From Thioploca ingrica (lineage in GTDB: Bacteria; Pseudomonadota; Gammaproteobacteria; Beggiatoales; Beggiatoaceae), in assembly GCA_000828835.1 (NCBI GenBank), contig AP014633.1, forward strand, positions 4,030,001 to 4,094,000: a DNA stretch of 64,000 bases, written 5' to 3'. Position numbers and translations under genes: made by a program. The notes below the pieces were generated by a model. That model worked only from the letters and a program-made list of their open reading frames with translations, made no database searches and was not told where the DNA came from. Every line of letters starts with the position of its first letter. Position 1 is the stretch's first letter. Shown here in pieces: positions 28,333 through 37,069 of the stretch.

Positions 28333-29517
28333 ATGATTACGCTTGACAATATCAATACATCTAACAATTGGTTTGAAGATGATGATGATGATGATAATAG
28401 TGATGATTTCCAAATTGATGAATACGACCTAACATCAACACCCAACGATTTTAATGTCAAAACAATTTTCGATTATCTAGAAGCTGGAGTAATTAAAATT
28501 CCTTTATTCCAGAGAAATTATGTTTGGGATCTCATTCAAGCTTCCAAGTTAATTGAATCATTAATACTGGGCTTACCAATTCCGCAGATTTTTCTTTATG
28601 AGAAAGGTCGTAACCAGCTCTTAGTTATTGATGGACAACAACGCCTGCTTTCAATTTATTATTTCATAAAACAACGGTTTCCTAAAAAAGATAAGCGCGT
28701 TGAATTAAGACAAATTTTTGATCAACATGGACATCTACCGGAGGAAACCTTAAAAAATGATGATTACTTCACTGAATTTAAATTGAAGTTGCCAGAGAAT
28801 TTACCTGACCGACGGAATAAATTTAATGGGCTTACTTATACTACGCTGGGTGACTATCAATTTCAATTTGAACTGAGACCGATTCGCAATATTTTCGTCA
28901 AACAAAATAGTCCCAAAGATGATAACTCTTCGATTTATGAAATCTTTAATCGGCTTAACTCCGGAGGTACTAACTTAAACCAACCGGAAATTAGAGTGAC
29001 GCTTTATCATTCTGAATTTTATAAGATGTTATATAGAATTAATAGTTTACCAGAATGGAGACGATTATTGGGTCAACCAGAACCCACCCTTCATATGGAG
29101 GATGTAGAAATATTACTTCGTAGTTTTGCTTTTTTGATTGAAAGTGATAAATATACCCCACCTTTGAAAAAATTCCTGAATCAATTTGCCAAAAAATGTC
29201 AGTCACATACAACCGAACAAAACCAGTATCTCGAAATGTTGTTTAAAACTTTTTTAGCGGCTTGTGAAGAATTACCAGATGATATTTTCTTTAGAAGAAA
29301 AATCAGTATAGCGTTATTTGAAGCCATTTTTACTGTAACCTGTCAATCGGCTTTTCACAAGCAGCAACTCCCCAATATCAAATTATCTCAAGATAAAATT
29401 AAACAACTTAAAAATGATAATCCGTTTATTAACACATTACGAAGAGGAGGTACACTGAGTAAAACGAATGTAACAGAACGGTTACAACGTGCTACTGAAA
29501 TTATGCAAGTGCCTTGA
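28333..29517 (+). CDS. DUF262 (ParB-like nuclease fold) protein
   Basis: A 394-residue protein with an N-terminal DUF262 domain: FQRNYVWD (59-66) and IDGQQRLLSIYYF (99-111), where DGQQR is the hallmark nucleotide-binding or nuclease motif of the GmrS/DndB-like group. An unusual run of acidic residues (about 15-29) precedes it. The C-terminal half is helical and unassigned. Family members occur in type IV restriction and other defence systems and beside HEPN toxins. Here it is followed by a HEPN gene 16 bp on, so a defence or toxin-antitoxin module is inferred. Confidence 0.82.
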   Translation: MITLDNINTSNNWFEDDDDDDNSDDFQIDEYDLTSTPNDFNVKTIFDYLEAGVIKIPLFQRNYVWDLIQASKLIESLILGLPIPQIFLYEKGRNQLLVIDGQQRLLSIYYFIKQRFPKKDKRVELRQIFDQHGHLPEETLKNDDYFTEFKLKLPENLPDRRNKFNGLTYTTLGDYQFQFELRPIRNIFVKQNSPKDDNSSIYEIFNRLNSGGTNLNQPEIRVTLYHSEFYKMLYRINSLPEWRRLLGQPEPTLHMEDVEILLRSFAFLIESDKYTPPLKKFLNQFAKKCQSHTTEQNQYLEMLFKTFLAACEELPDDIFFRRKISIALFEAIFTVTCQSAFHKQQLPNIKLSQDKIKQLKNDNPFINTLRRGGTLSKTNVTERLQRATEIMQVP

Positions 29518-29533
29518 AATAATAGGCAGTACC

Positions 29534-30073
29534 ATGAACAAAACTATCGTAGATCAATTGTACCATGAGTTTAAGGAGTTAGTTTCATATCTTGACCAGG
29601 AAAGCCAAATTTCATTTCATGATGTTGCCAATAAAAATTTTACCAAGGTATTACTGTTAGCGGCTGCCAGTTATTTTGAAGATCGTCTCGTTAAAGAACT
29701 GACTCAATTCATTAAGACCACCACTAGAGAAAATGAATTATTAGTTGAATTTTGCAAAAATAAAGCTATCAGTAGGCAATATCATACTTATTTTGATTGG
29801 GATAAAAAGAATGCTAATCGATTTTTTGGTCTCTTCGGGGATTCCTTTAAAAAATGGATGGAAAAGGCCATCAAAGACGATGATAAGTTAGCAACAAGTA
29901 TTCAAGCATTTATTGAAATTGGTGGGGAAAGAAATCGGTTGGTACATCAAGATTTTGGAACGTTTACTTTGGAAAAAACCACTGAAGAAATTTACCAATT
30001 ATATGAAAAAGCACTTTATTTTGTGGAGGTGTTACCGGAGAAATTAGGACAATTTCCTACAGCCTTTAAATAA
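29534..30073 (+). CDS. HEPN-domain putative ribonuclease (MAE_28990-like)
   Basis: A 179-residue helical protein. Near its C-terminus RNRLVH fits the HEPN RNase motif Rx4H. It resembles the HEPN families found beside DUF262 in cyanobacteria (MAE_28990/RiboL-PSP type): an N-terminal helical bundle with KVLLLAAASYFEDRLV and FIEIGGERNRLVHQDF. I start at ATG 29534; an upstream GTG at 29489 overlapping the DUF262 gene would add 15 residues. It is probably the toxic RNase partner of the DUF262 protein (inference). Confidence 0.78.
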   Translation: MNKTIVDQLYHEFKELVSYLDQESQISFHDVANKNFTKVLLLAAASYFEDRLVKELTQFIKTTTRENELLVEFCKNKAISRQYHTYFDWDKKNANRFFGLFGDSFKKWMEKAIKDDDKLATSIQAFIEIGGERNRLVHQDFGTFTLEKTTEEIYQLYEKALYFVEVLPEKLGQFPTAFK

Positions 30074-30091
30074 GAATTCTTATTTATATTA

Positions 30092-30114
30092 TGTTCCCAA
30101 GTGAAACTTGGGAA
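30092..30114. repeat. GTTCCCAAG hairpin
   Basis: GTTCCCAAGTGAAACTTGGGAAC is a near-perfect hairpin 18 bp after the HEPN stop. It is followed by an A-run rather than a T-run on the plus strand, so it is not a canonical plus-strand terminator. It may be a member of the GTTCCCAC palindrome family. Confidence 0.55.
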
Positions 30115-30177
30115 CGATAAAAAAAGAGAGTAACTTATGGTTACTTACTTCTTGTCTTCTTCAGACTTAGCAGACGC

Positions 30178-30603
30178 TTACTTTCCACCCTCAGCCGCTT
30201 TTTGGTGATGTTCAGCCGCTTTCATATGATGTTCAGCCGCTTTCGTATGGTTATCAGCCGCTTTCTTGTGATGTTCAGCCGCTTTCTCATGGGTCATTCC
30301 GGTGGAATTAGCGGCCTTAGCATGATGTTCAGCCGCCTTAGCATGATGTTCAGCCGCCTTATTATGATGCTCAGCCGCTTTCTTGTGGTCAGCCGCTGAT
30401 TCCTCTGCTGCCTTGGCTTCCTCTTGGGCAGATTTTTCGTGTTCAGTTGCTTGTTTCTCATGTTCAGCCGCTGTTTCTTCGGCAACCATGGTATCCCCTG
30501 CTAAAGATTCGGATGTTTCACTAGCATAAACGGGCGCTAAGCCAAAGTTTAGTAAACCAGCCGCTAGTAAAACAGTCGCCAACTTTGATTGATATTGTTT
30601 CAT
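30178..30603 (-). CDS. SmbP-like periplasmic histidine-rich heptad protein
   Basis: A 141-residue exported protein (signal about 1-28, ending VYA). The mature part is built of degenerate seven-residue repeats of the form KAAEHHx, about ten copies, with 17 histidines. This closely matches the design of the small metal-binding protein SmbP of Nitrosomonas europaea, a periplasmic copper-binding helical hairpin; a GMTH break in the middle (about residue 100) could be the turn. Metal (copper) buffering is inferred. The start is ATG 30603 with an AGGAAA site upstream. Confidence 0.75.
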   Translation of the reverse strand: MKQYQSKLATVLLAAGLLNFGLAPVYASETSESLAGDTMVAEETAAEHEKQATEHEKSAQEEAKAAEESAADHKKAAEHHNKAAEHHAKAAEHHAKAANSTGMTHEKAAEHHKKAADNHTKAAEHHMKAAEHHQKAAEGGK

Positions 30604-30752
30604 CAAGTTGTTTCCTCAAATTGATTAATGTTATGTTTTAAAATAGAGCCATCCCAAAATGTTAGAACAACTCTCATCGTAATATGATGCCGATTCTTTA
30701 TAAAGACAATATTAAAGAGGGAAAAAAAATGAACTTTTTTTACATTGTCAGT

Positions 30753-30818
30753 CAGGTAGGGTGGGCAATGTTTCGCTTTTTCACACCAAATACAAGGGAT
30801 TATGGCCCATCCTACCTG
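30753..30818. repeat. CAGGTAGG-ended palindrome
   Basis: CAGGTAGG (30753-30760) is inverted at 30811-30818, with inner GGTGGGCAATG and GGCCCATCC. Same family as 50277-50393. It lies upstream of the SmbP-like gene, in a gap of about 280 bp with no other feature recognised. Confidence 0.6.
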
Positions 30819-30887
30819 GTTGATTACTCTATTTTTGACGGCAAGTGAGTATGAGGGGTGGTCAAGCCGCAGAGTGGGACGCCTGGA

Positions 30888-32642
30888 TTAAAGTTTTGCC
30901 TTTCTTAATTCTTCCTGAAGGGCGCGCAAGGTTGGATATTTAGCACGCAAGTCGCCGAACAGTGCCTTCCATGCGGTTTCTTCCCCCAGTTTTTCGTATA
31001 ACGATTTCACTTTTTTTAAAAGGGTAATCGCCTCGATATAGGCCGGTCGGTTTTTGCGGCTGATGGCGGATTCAACCATCTGAAGATACAAACGAATCGC
31101 CTCGTGCGGGAGCGTTTTTTCGGCAGCCTGCGCCAGCGTAAGTTGTAGACTTTCTCCAACAAAATGATTTGATTTTGAGCGCTCCCATGCCGATATGGCC
31201 GATTCGATGTTTTCTTCCTTCAGGTATATCTTTGAAAGCAGAATATATTCCTTCTTCTCTTCCAGTTTCGATAAAATGCCGGTTCGAGTCTCATCCCACT
31301 TCAATATCTTTTGGCTGTGTTTAGAAACTTCCTCAAAGGATTGGAGACTGGGATGTTGCCAAAATAGCTGTTCAGCGAGGGAAAGTGCAGCATTGTAATC
31401 CTTTTTCTTTTCAGCGTGAGCCATTAACCATTCGAGCAGGCGTTTATCCTGGCCCATCTTTGCTCTCGCGCTGATCAATTCTTCTGCGTGCGAGTCGTAT
31501 TTATGTTGGATGAAAAACTCTGCCAGTTTGAGCAGGTCATAGTCGCTGGTGGCATGTGATTCCATCACCGCTTCATCCACACGATTTAGTTTGAGCAGGT
31601 GGTCCACAAGGTTATGAATCTGCTCCGTTTTACGGCAGAGGGCGAGGTACCCTTCATCGTCCAGGTTGGCTTTTTTCAATTCAAGCAGAATCTGGCCAAG
31701 ACAATCCCGCTTGAATTTGCTGCTCCATTCGCTTCCTTTTAGCATGACCGCCTCGATCCATTTCGCGATTTCTTCCTTCTCAGCGGGTGAGGTTTGATGG
31801 ATGAGGAGTTCGGGTACTTCGTCCGCGAGGCCAATTCCGCCTAAATCCAGTATGTCCAGTTTATAAATAGAGAAAAGTTGGTCGAAAATTTTCCGGCGGA
31901 TGTTCGGATCGCTGAGAGCGGAAAGACATTTACCCAGGCTGTCAACGCCGGCTGAAACGATTCCGCCCAAATCACCCTCCTCGTCGAAATTCAACAGTTC
32001 TTCATCTTCGATGATTTCTTCGCACACGATCATGTAAATGGAGGCCGCATTCGCGGGATCGTTTCGCGCCACGTAATCATCCGCCAGAGCGATGAGGGGC
32101 TGAAAGGCTTTGACCACCTCCTGCAAGTCAGCCCCTTCGTCGTCCCAACCACCACGGCTGACATGTTTCATTGCATGACTCGCCTGCCGCCGAATCGCTT
32201 TCAAGTCAAGCGGCGCGTTTTTATCCTTACTCACAACTGGCAAATTGATTAAATCTTCCAGATCAGGATTTGCGTCAATTAATCGACGGATGAGGGCGAT
32301 CAATTCCTCCCGGCTTCTTTTTTCGAGCGTGGCCTCAAGGTTCTCAATTTCTTGAAAAGACTCTGAATCTTCCACCCACGTTAGCAGTAATGCGACCACG
32401 TGTTTGCAACGGCCTCCTGCACCAACGGGGCAAGAGCATTTGGCTGACTGAATGCCCTTCTCGTTGAATGTCACTTCTTGGCGATAAAACGGGGCTTGTG
32501 TCCCTGAACATTTGGATTTGATCGTCATCCCTAAACGACGCTGCTCATAAATTGCATCGCCTTGAAAATAGGAATGGCCGCGCTGGAAATATTTTTCATC
32601 CGTCCATTTTTGAATGTCTTTGGATGTCAGTTTGGGAATCAT
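30888..32642 (-). CDS. SWIM zinc-finger protein
   Basis: A 584-residue cytoplasmic protein. The N-terminal SWIM domain has the CxCx7CxH pattern (Cys69, Cys71, Cys79, His81 in CSCPVGAGGRCKHVV). The rest is helical and TPR-like. SWIM domains bind DNA or protein; bacterial members sometimes sit beside SWI2/SNF2 helicases, but none is here. By eye the gene is richer in G and C than its neighbours and uses more G/C-ending codons, which suggests recent acquisition. It stands alone between repeat-filled gaps. Confidence 0.85.
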   Translation of the reverse strand: MIPKLTSKDIQKWTDEKYFQRGHSYFQGDAIYEQRRLGMTIKSKCSGTQAPFYRQEVTFNEKGIQSAKCSCPVGAGGRCKHVVALLLTWVEDSESFQEIENLEATLEKRSREELIALIRRLIDANPDLEDLINLPVVSKDKNAPLDLKAIRRQASHAMKHVSRGGWDDEGADLQEVVKAFQPLIALADDYVARNDPANAASIYMIVCEEIIEDEELLNFDEEGDLGGIVSAGVDSLGKCLSALSDPNIRRKIFDQLFSIYKLDILDLGGIGLADEVPELLIHQTSPAEKEEIAKWIEAVMLKGSEWSSKFKRDCLGQILLELKKANLDDEGYLALCRKTEQIHNLVDHLLKLNRVDEAVMESHATSDYDLLKLAEFFIQHKYDSHAEELISARAKMGQDKRLLEWLMAHAEKKKDYNAALSLAEQLFWQHPSLQSFEEVSKHSQKILKWDETRTGILSKLEEKKEYILLSKIYLKEENIESAISAWERSKSNHFVGESLQLTLAQAAEKTLPHEAIRLYLQMVESAISRKNRPAYIEAITLLKKVKSLYEKLGEETAWKALFGDLRAKYPTLRALQEELRKAKL

Positions 32643-32870
32643 GGGTATGCTAATTCTCCTCAGCGTGCAAGCCTATAGGAAATTTTTAAATTGGGTAAGT
32701 GCTGGATAATAAGCCCGATAAGAGCAGTGTGTAATTAAGTTTGTAGGGTGGGGAACGCGGTTTATCGTTGCCCACCGATTAAGCTGCTTGGATAGAAATA
32801 GATGACATTAAAGTTACACAGCAAGCATAGGATGGGTAGAGCGCGTCAGCGCGAAACCCATCCAGAATTG

Positions 32871-32945
32871 GCTCGTTACCAAGCTCGGCTTGGTAATGCT
32901 TACGTGCCAAGCTCTGCTTGGCGAGGTAGACGAAGCAGAGCTTTT
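32871..32945. repeat. GCTCGTTACCAAG nested hairpin repeat
   Basis: Successive hairpins TACCAAGCTCGGCTTGGTA, GCCAAGCTCTGCTTGGC and an AGCAGAGCTT arm. The same modules appear at 50006-50124, where the element is complete with inverted ends; here the right end is missing. Confidence 0.65.
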
Positions 32946-32948
32946 TAA

Positions 32949-32986
32949 GAAAAAAACGTTGGGTTACGCTTCGCTAACCCAACCTA
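32949..32986 (-). terminator. Terminator-like hairpin after the multicopper oxidase gene
   Basis: Read on the minus strand, GTTGGGTTAGCGAAGCGTAAC begins a hairpin closed by CCCAAC and is followed at once by a run of seven T. It starts about 10 bp beyond the stop at 32996. It is also a member of the palindrome repeats, so the family may supply terminators. Confidence 0.65.
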
Positions 32987-32995
32987 CATTTTGGC

Positions 32996-35900
32996 TTATG
33001 GTTTGACACTATTAGATGTACCTGAGGGTACAGAATCGACGGACGGGTGAGGATAACCAATAGACGGGGCAGTATACGCCTGAGTGTAACCGACCACGTT
33101 ATTTGCTATCACTCTATAGTAATACGTTGTTTTCTTCACAACGGTTGTATCCGTATAGGTCACCCCTCCTCCTATTGTTGAACCCGTTGTTGACGACAGG
33201 GTTACTACCGTGGTCCACGGACCGGTAGCACTGGTTGCTCTCTGCACAGTCCAATTGGTTTCGTTTACGGAATTGTCTGTCCAGGTCAAGATCACGGCGG
33301 CCTGACCCTTGGGCACGGTGGCCGACAGATTAGAGGGTGCCTTGGGCGCAACACCAACACTGATTGGGCGCATCATGATATTTTCTTCATGGCCCAGGAG
33401 ATGACAATGCCAAACGTACTCCCAACCAAAGTTAACCAGTTGATTAGTGACCGGTGCCGGTTCATTATCTGGACCAACATTGTGGAATCCCATCGTCGAA
33501 CCCAGGGGCATCGTCACATCCAAAGGATGGATGCTGTTGGGAAGATCAAAGGGAACGTTGGGGATAATCGGTCTCATCGCTACAATGATATCTTCCAGTG
33601 GATTCATCCGTACCGTTTCTTTCCAACCTAATTCGTTAGGATCTGGGGGTTTGATCATGCCATCCCATCCCACCCGGTTAATAATTTGTACATTAAACAT
33701 GTGCCAGTGGATGGCGTGAGTGTCAACCCCGTTGTGGGTAATCTTCCAAAGTTGGGTTCCATCGGCTAAGGAGCCAATAGGAGTTGTAGCATCTGAATTC
33801 TTGAAAATCTCAGTAGCCGGGTCAATATCGAAAAAAGGAATCGTGGTTTGTACCTGAGGACCGGTGAGGGGTATTTCAACGCCCAACATGGCATTCATTC
33901 GTCCATAGATGGGGTCAAAGTCTTCCACGATGGCCTTTGGTTCCAAGCTCATGGTGAGACTGAGGGCTGTCGCTGCTGCTCCTGAACCACCTCCTCCAGA
34001 GAAGTTGACTGTCGGTGCAGAAGTATAGTTGTTTCCTCCATTATTGAGCGTGAGGGTAGCAATGGAAGTCGGTGTAACCGTTGCTGTGGCAGCAGCTCCA
34101 GAACCGCCTCCGCTAGAGAAACCCACGGTAGGAACAGCGGTATAACCACTTCCTCCATTCGTTAGGGTGAGACTAGCAACAGCACCGGCCAATGTTACTG
34201 TGGCACTAGCCCCTGAACCGCCCCCTCCAGAAAAAACTACCGTGGGTGCAGCGGTATAGTTAGAGCCTTTATTTGTGACAGTGATAGCAGTTACTTTGCC
34301 ACTTTTAATCGTGGCATTGGCTGTAGCGCCAGTGCCTCCTCCGCCAGAGAAACTGATGGTAGGCGCAGAATTATAGCTTTTACCTCCATTGGTGACATTC
34401 ACGTTAGCAACTGATTTCCCAGTGGCTAGGGTTGCCGTAGCAGTGGCTCCGGTTCCTCCTCCTCCTGAGATCGTTACGGTAGGCGCAGAGGTATAACCAC
34501 TTCCGCCATTCGTTAGGGTGAGATTAGCAATGGACGTTGCCGTTAAGGTTGCTGCTACAGTCGCTCCTGTACCGCCACCACCCGTAATATTGACAGTGGG
34601 AATGGTGGTGTAACCAGAACCGCCTTTAGTCAGCGTGAGGCCCGTCAATGGGCCATTGAAGAAGGACAGAGTATTGGAGAAAATCCTCGCATAGACATCG
34701 ACCGGATAGTTCGCATTGAAGGCAGTATTGTAAGCAGCCTGTGGTACGATAGGTTTGTCTTGGAACTGAGCGTAAGCGGTTGGTAAGGCCGTTTGCAACG
34801 CGGCTAAGTTGAATGATGGTGCAGAGCCTAAAGCAGCCGATACTTGAATTTGCATAATCGTTCGGGTGTTGGGTCCATAGCCAGGAAGTGTTGAGGGAGC
34901 TCCGCCGGTGTCGGTTTGGTCTGGATCGCCGGTGTAATAGTCATAGCGTGTATCAAACGCTGGGACGGGTGCTGGGGCGTCGTTGTAAAGAATCAGTTTG
35001 GAACCATCTGGAACTCCAGAAAAGTCAATAATAATGTCTGCCCGTTCCGCCGGTCCCAAGAGAAGGGTGGTATTAGTAATGTTCAAAACCGTCACACTTC
35101 TGCGATCGTAATCATAGCCGGCGGGTGTATTAGGAAGCACCACGGGGGCAGGCAAGAAGCCACCTTCAGTGCCAATCTCAATAAATGAGGGACCGCTCGC
35201 CAATGGATCAGGTACACCGCCCTCTCTGCCATCAGTAGGCCAAGATGGAGGCAACCCAGCATTGGGAATGGCAGGAACCATATTGACTTCACCCGCATTG
35301 GGGTTGAGTAGCGCACCAGTCGTTGAATCCCACATGGGGTCATTGGAGTTGGCGAAGTAAAGCTGTAAATTGAGAAACCGGTCGTTGTTGGCATTGAGGA
35401 TACGGAATCGATAAGCTTTTTGACCCACTTGTAGGTAAGGATAGGCTGTACCATTCACTAGAGGAGTATCCATGAAAGCTTCTGGTGCGATAGAAGGATT
35501 AGGAGTCCCCGGTATATAGAGAGGTTCCCAAGGTGCATTATTAGGGTCGTAGTAGGGATTAGCAACGGGTCCATTAACTAAGCCTATAAAGGGGGGCCAG
35601 AACCAGGGACCATAGTCCCATCTACCCATCGCATTGGCTCCAGTTATATCATAGGGGTTTTGGTTAGGCATATAAACATGAGGTAACCACAGTTGGCCAA
35701 GTCCCCCTTTGTTCCAAGTGGGATCTTCGGCAGCCAGTTGGTTGGGGCCAGGGACAAAAGTTTTGTCCTGAATAATCAACGGAATTTGTTCAGCGGGGAT
35801 AATTCCAGAATTGACTAGACCTTGTTCTGCAGAATCAGTCAACAGGTAACCCGCAGCTTCACCCGCATAGACGTTGAGGCGAGTAATTCCATAGGAATGG

Positions 35901-37069
35901 TCATGATAGAACATGAGCCTAGCACTTTGTTGGTTAGTGTAGTAGAAGGTCAATGCCCCTGGCCCAGGATCTGGCATATCTGGAACATTATATACGCTTA
36001 CCCCTTTAGGGTAGGAAGTCGTTTCTCCGGCGGGCGTAATCCACTGATGTTGCGTTCCATCGCTAATCCACGGGGTGTTGCCGCCATGAAGATGAAGGGT
36101 AGCACGATTTTGTGAATAATTCATCGGCGAGGCACTCATCCCTAGCGGTCCCATCCCGGCTCCCATAATACTGGTATCCACCGGCAGAAAAAGATTACCT
36201 CCAGTCCCCGTGGGAAGGTTATTAGTGAACTTGACGCGTACTGGACGATCCTTATTTGCAAGAATTATCGGTCCCAAATAGCTAAACTGGCTTACCGAAG
36301 AATTGGTCGTGTTGGTTTGTCTGTAGCCTCGCAGTTTGGTGGGAGGTAAATCTGAATGCAACTGCTCGGTGTATTCCCCTAATTCGATTTCGTAATAATC
36401 CGATCCAGGGTAGGTCGTGGTATCGGGAAGAGCGATAGGAAGGTATTGCCCAAGATTGTTTGCACTGGCAACGCCCAAACCTGGCAATGAATCAACGAAT
36501 TTCCGAATCCCACCATAACCATTTCCACCATTGGTCACGGTAACTTGATTAACAGCACCATTGACATCAATGGTTGCGGTTGCACCGGCCCCGGAACCAT
36601 CCATACTGGTCATGACAACTTCTGGAGCAGCGGTGTAACCACTACCTCCGCTTATAAGCGTAATGGCAGTGATCACTCCTCCTTGAACGGTGGCTATCGC
36701 ACTAGCCCCGGTTCCACCTCCGCCGGTAAAAGTAACTACCGGTGGCAATGGACTGTTGGCATAGTTTGGGGTAAAACCGAAATAATCAGGAATTCCACCA
36801 GGCATGGGCATTTGGGCAATGGCTGCTGTAAGGTCCGCTGCTCCGGCCACTGACCCGTTGGTTGGTACTACCGACTGACGAAGTGCTGCACGATGAGTTG
36901 CTGCAGCTTTCCGCTGAGCTTGGGTCATTTGATGATGACCATGGGATACATGAGTTGAGTTGGTGTTATTCCCATTGGGTGGAACGGCATACACTGGATA
37001 AATTTTCCAGGCAAGCGCGGTGATTAATAAAGTCGAAGTTATTAAGCGATTTATTTTACGCTTAAACAT
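32996..37069 (-). CDS. Giant secreted multicopper oxidase with inserted Gly-rich repeats
   Basis: An exported 1357-residue oxidase with a signal at about 1-28. Copper-binding motifs are complete: LHLHGG (about 325), FYHDHSYG (about 385), HAIHWHMF (about 1118) and HCHLLGHEENIMM (about 1222, with the type-1 Cys and Met). It resembles the bilirubin oxidase/CotA group, usually about 500-600 residues. The excess comes from six roughly 40-residue GGSGYTSAPTV...GGGGTGA repeats between the second and third cupredoxin domains (about 808-1040), two more near the N-terminus (about 108-193) and a C-terminal fibronectin type III domain (about 1245-1340). AAGGAGGG ribosome site before the ATG. The substrate (metal, phenolic, bilirubin-type) is not predictable. 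Confidence 0.9.
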   Translation of the reverse strand: MFKRKINRLITSTLLITALAWKIYPVYAVPPNGNNTNSTHVSHGHHQMTQAQRKAAATHRAALRQSVVPTNGSVAGAADLTAAIAQMPMPGGIPDYFGFTPNYANSPLPPVVTFTGGGGTGASAIATVQGGVITAITLISGGSGYTAAPEVVMTSMDGSGAGATATIDVNGAVNQVTVTNGGNGYGGIRKFVDSLPGLGVASANNLGQYLPIALPDTTTYPGSDYYEIELGEYTEQLHSDLPPTKLRGYRQTNTTNSSVSQFSYLGPIILANKDRPVRVKFTNNLPTGTGGNLFLPVDTSIMGAGMGPLGMSASPMNYSQNRATLHLHGGNTPWISDGTQHQWITPAGETTSYPKGVSVYNVPDMPDPGPGALTFYYTNQQSARLMFYHDHSYGITRLNVYAGEAAGYLLTDSAEQGLVNSGIIPAEQIPLIIQDKTFVPGPNQLAAEDPTWNKGGLGQLWLPHVYMPNQNPYDITGANAMGRWDYGPWFWPPFIGLVNGPVANPYYDPNNAPWEPLYIPGTPNPSIAPEAFMDTPLVNGTAYPYLQVGQKAYRFRILNANNDRFLNLQLYFANSNDPMWDSTTGALLNPNAGEVNMVPAIPNAGLPPSWPTDGREGGVPDPLASGPSFIEIGTEGGFLPAPVVLPNTPAGYDYDRRSVTVLNITNTTLLLGPAERADIIIDFSGVPDGSKLILYNDAPAPVPAFDTRYDYYTGDPDQTDTGGAPSTLPGYGPNTRTIMQIQVSAALGSAPSFNLAALQTALPTAYAQFQDKPIVPQAAYNTAFNANYPVDVYARIFSNTLSFFNGPLTGLTLTKGGSGYTTIPTVNITGGGGTGATVAATLTATSIANLTLTNGGSGYTSAPTVTISGGGGTGATATATLATGKSVANVNVTNGGKSYNSAPTISFSGGGGTGATANATIKSGKVTAITVTNKGSNYTAAPTVVFSGGGGSGASATVTLAGAVASLTLTNGGSGYTAVPTVGFSSGGGSGAAATATVTPTSIATLTLNNGGNNYTSAPTVNFSGGGGSGAAATALSLTMSLEPKAIVEDFDPIYGRMNAMLGVEIPLTGPQVQTTIPFFDIDPATEIFKNSDATTPIGSLADGTQLWKITHNGVDTHAIHWHMFNVQIINRVGWDGMIKPPDPNELGWKETVRMNPLEDIIVAMRPIIPNVPFDLPNSIHPLDVTMPLGSTMGFHNVGPDNEPAPVTNQLVNFGWEYVWHCHLLGHEENIMMRPISVGVAPKAPSNLSATVPKGQAAVILTWTDNSVNETNWTVQRATSATGPWTTVVTLSSTTGSTIGGGVTYTDTTVVKKTTYYYRVIANNVVGYTQAYTAPSIGYPHPSVDSVPSGTSNSVKP
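33955..34645 (-). repeat. In-frame tandem repeats inside the multicopper oxidase
   Basis: Six diverged copies of a unit of about 114-120 bp encode LTLTNGGSGYTSAPTV followed by a GGGGTGATA stretch. Two similar copies lie at about 36490-36750. The units are not identical, so this is an old expansion rather than a recent slippage event. Confidence 0.8.

Larger units (their letters stand above)
32643..32995. other. Repeat cluster between the SWIM and multicopper oxidase genes
   Basis: No gene seen. Three palindromes follow each other: GTAGGGTGGGGAACG...CGTTGCCCACC (32743-32775), GGATGGGT...ACCCATCC (32830-32863) and a CTCGTTACCAAG element (32871-32945), then a terminator-like hairpin (32949-32986). 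Confidence 0.7.

Noticed and set aside
30202-30399. Plus-strand Met/Phe/Ser-rich frame
   Set aside because: It is the antisense shadow of the histidine heptad repeats of the SmbP-like gene.
34916-35188. Plus-strand 90-codon frame inside the multicopper oxidase
   Set aside because: The oxidase on the other strand is continuous with conserved motifs on both sides; the frame has no family pattern.
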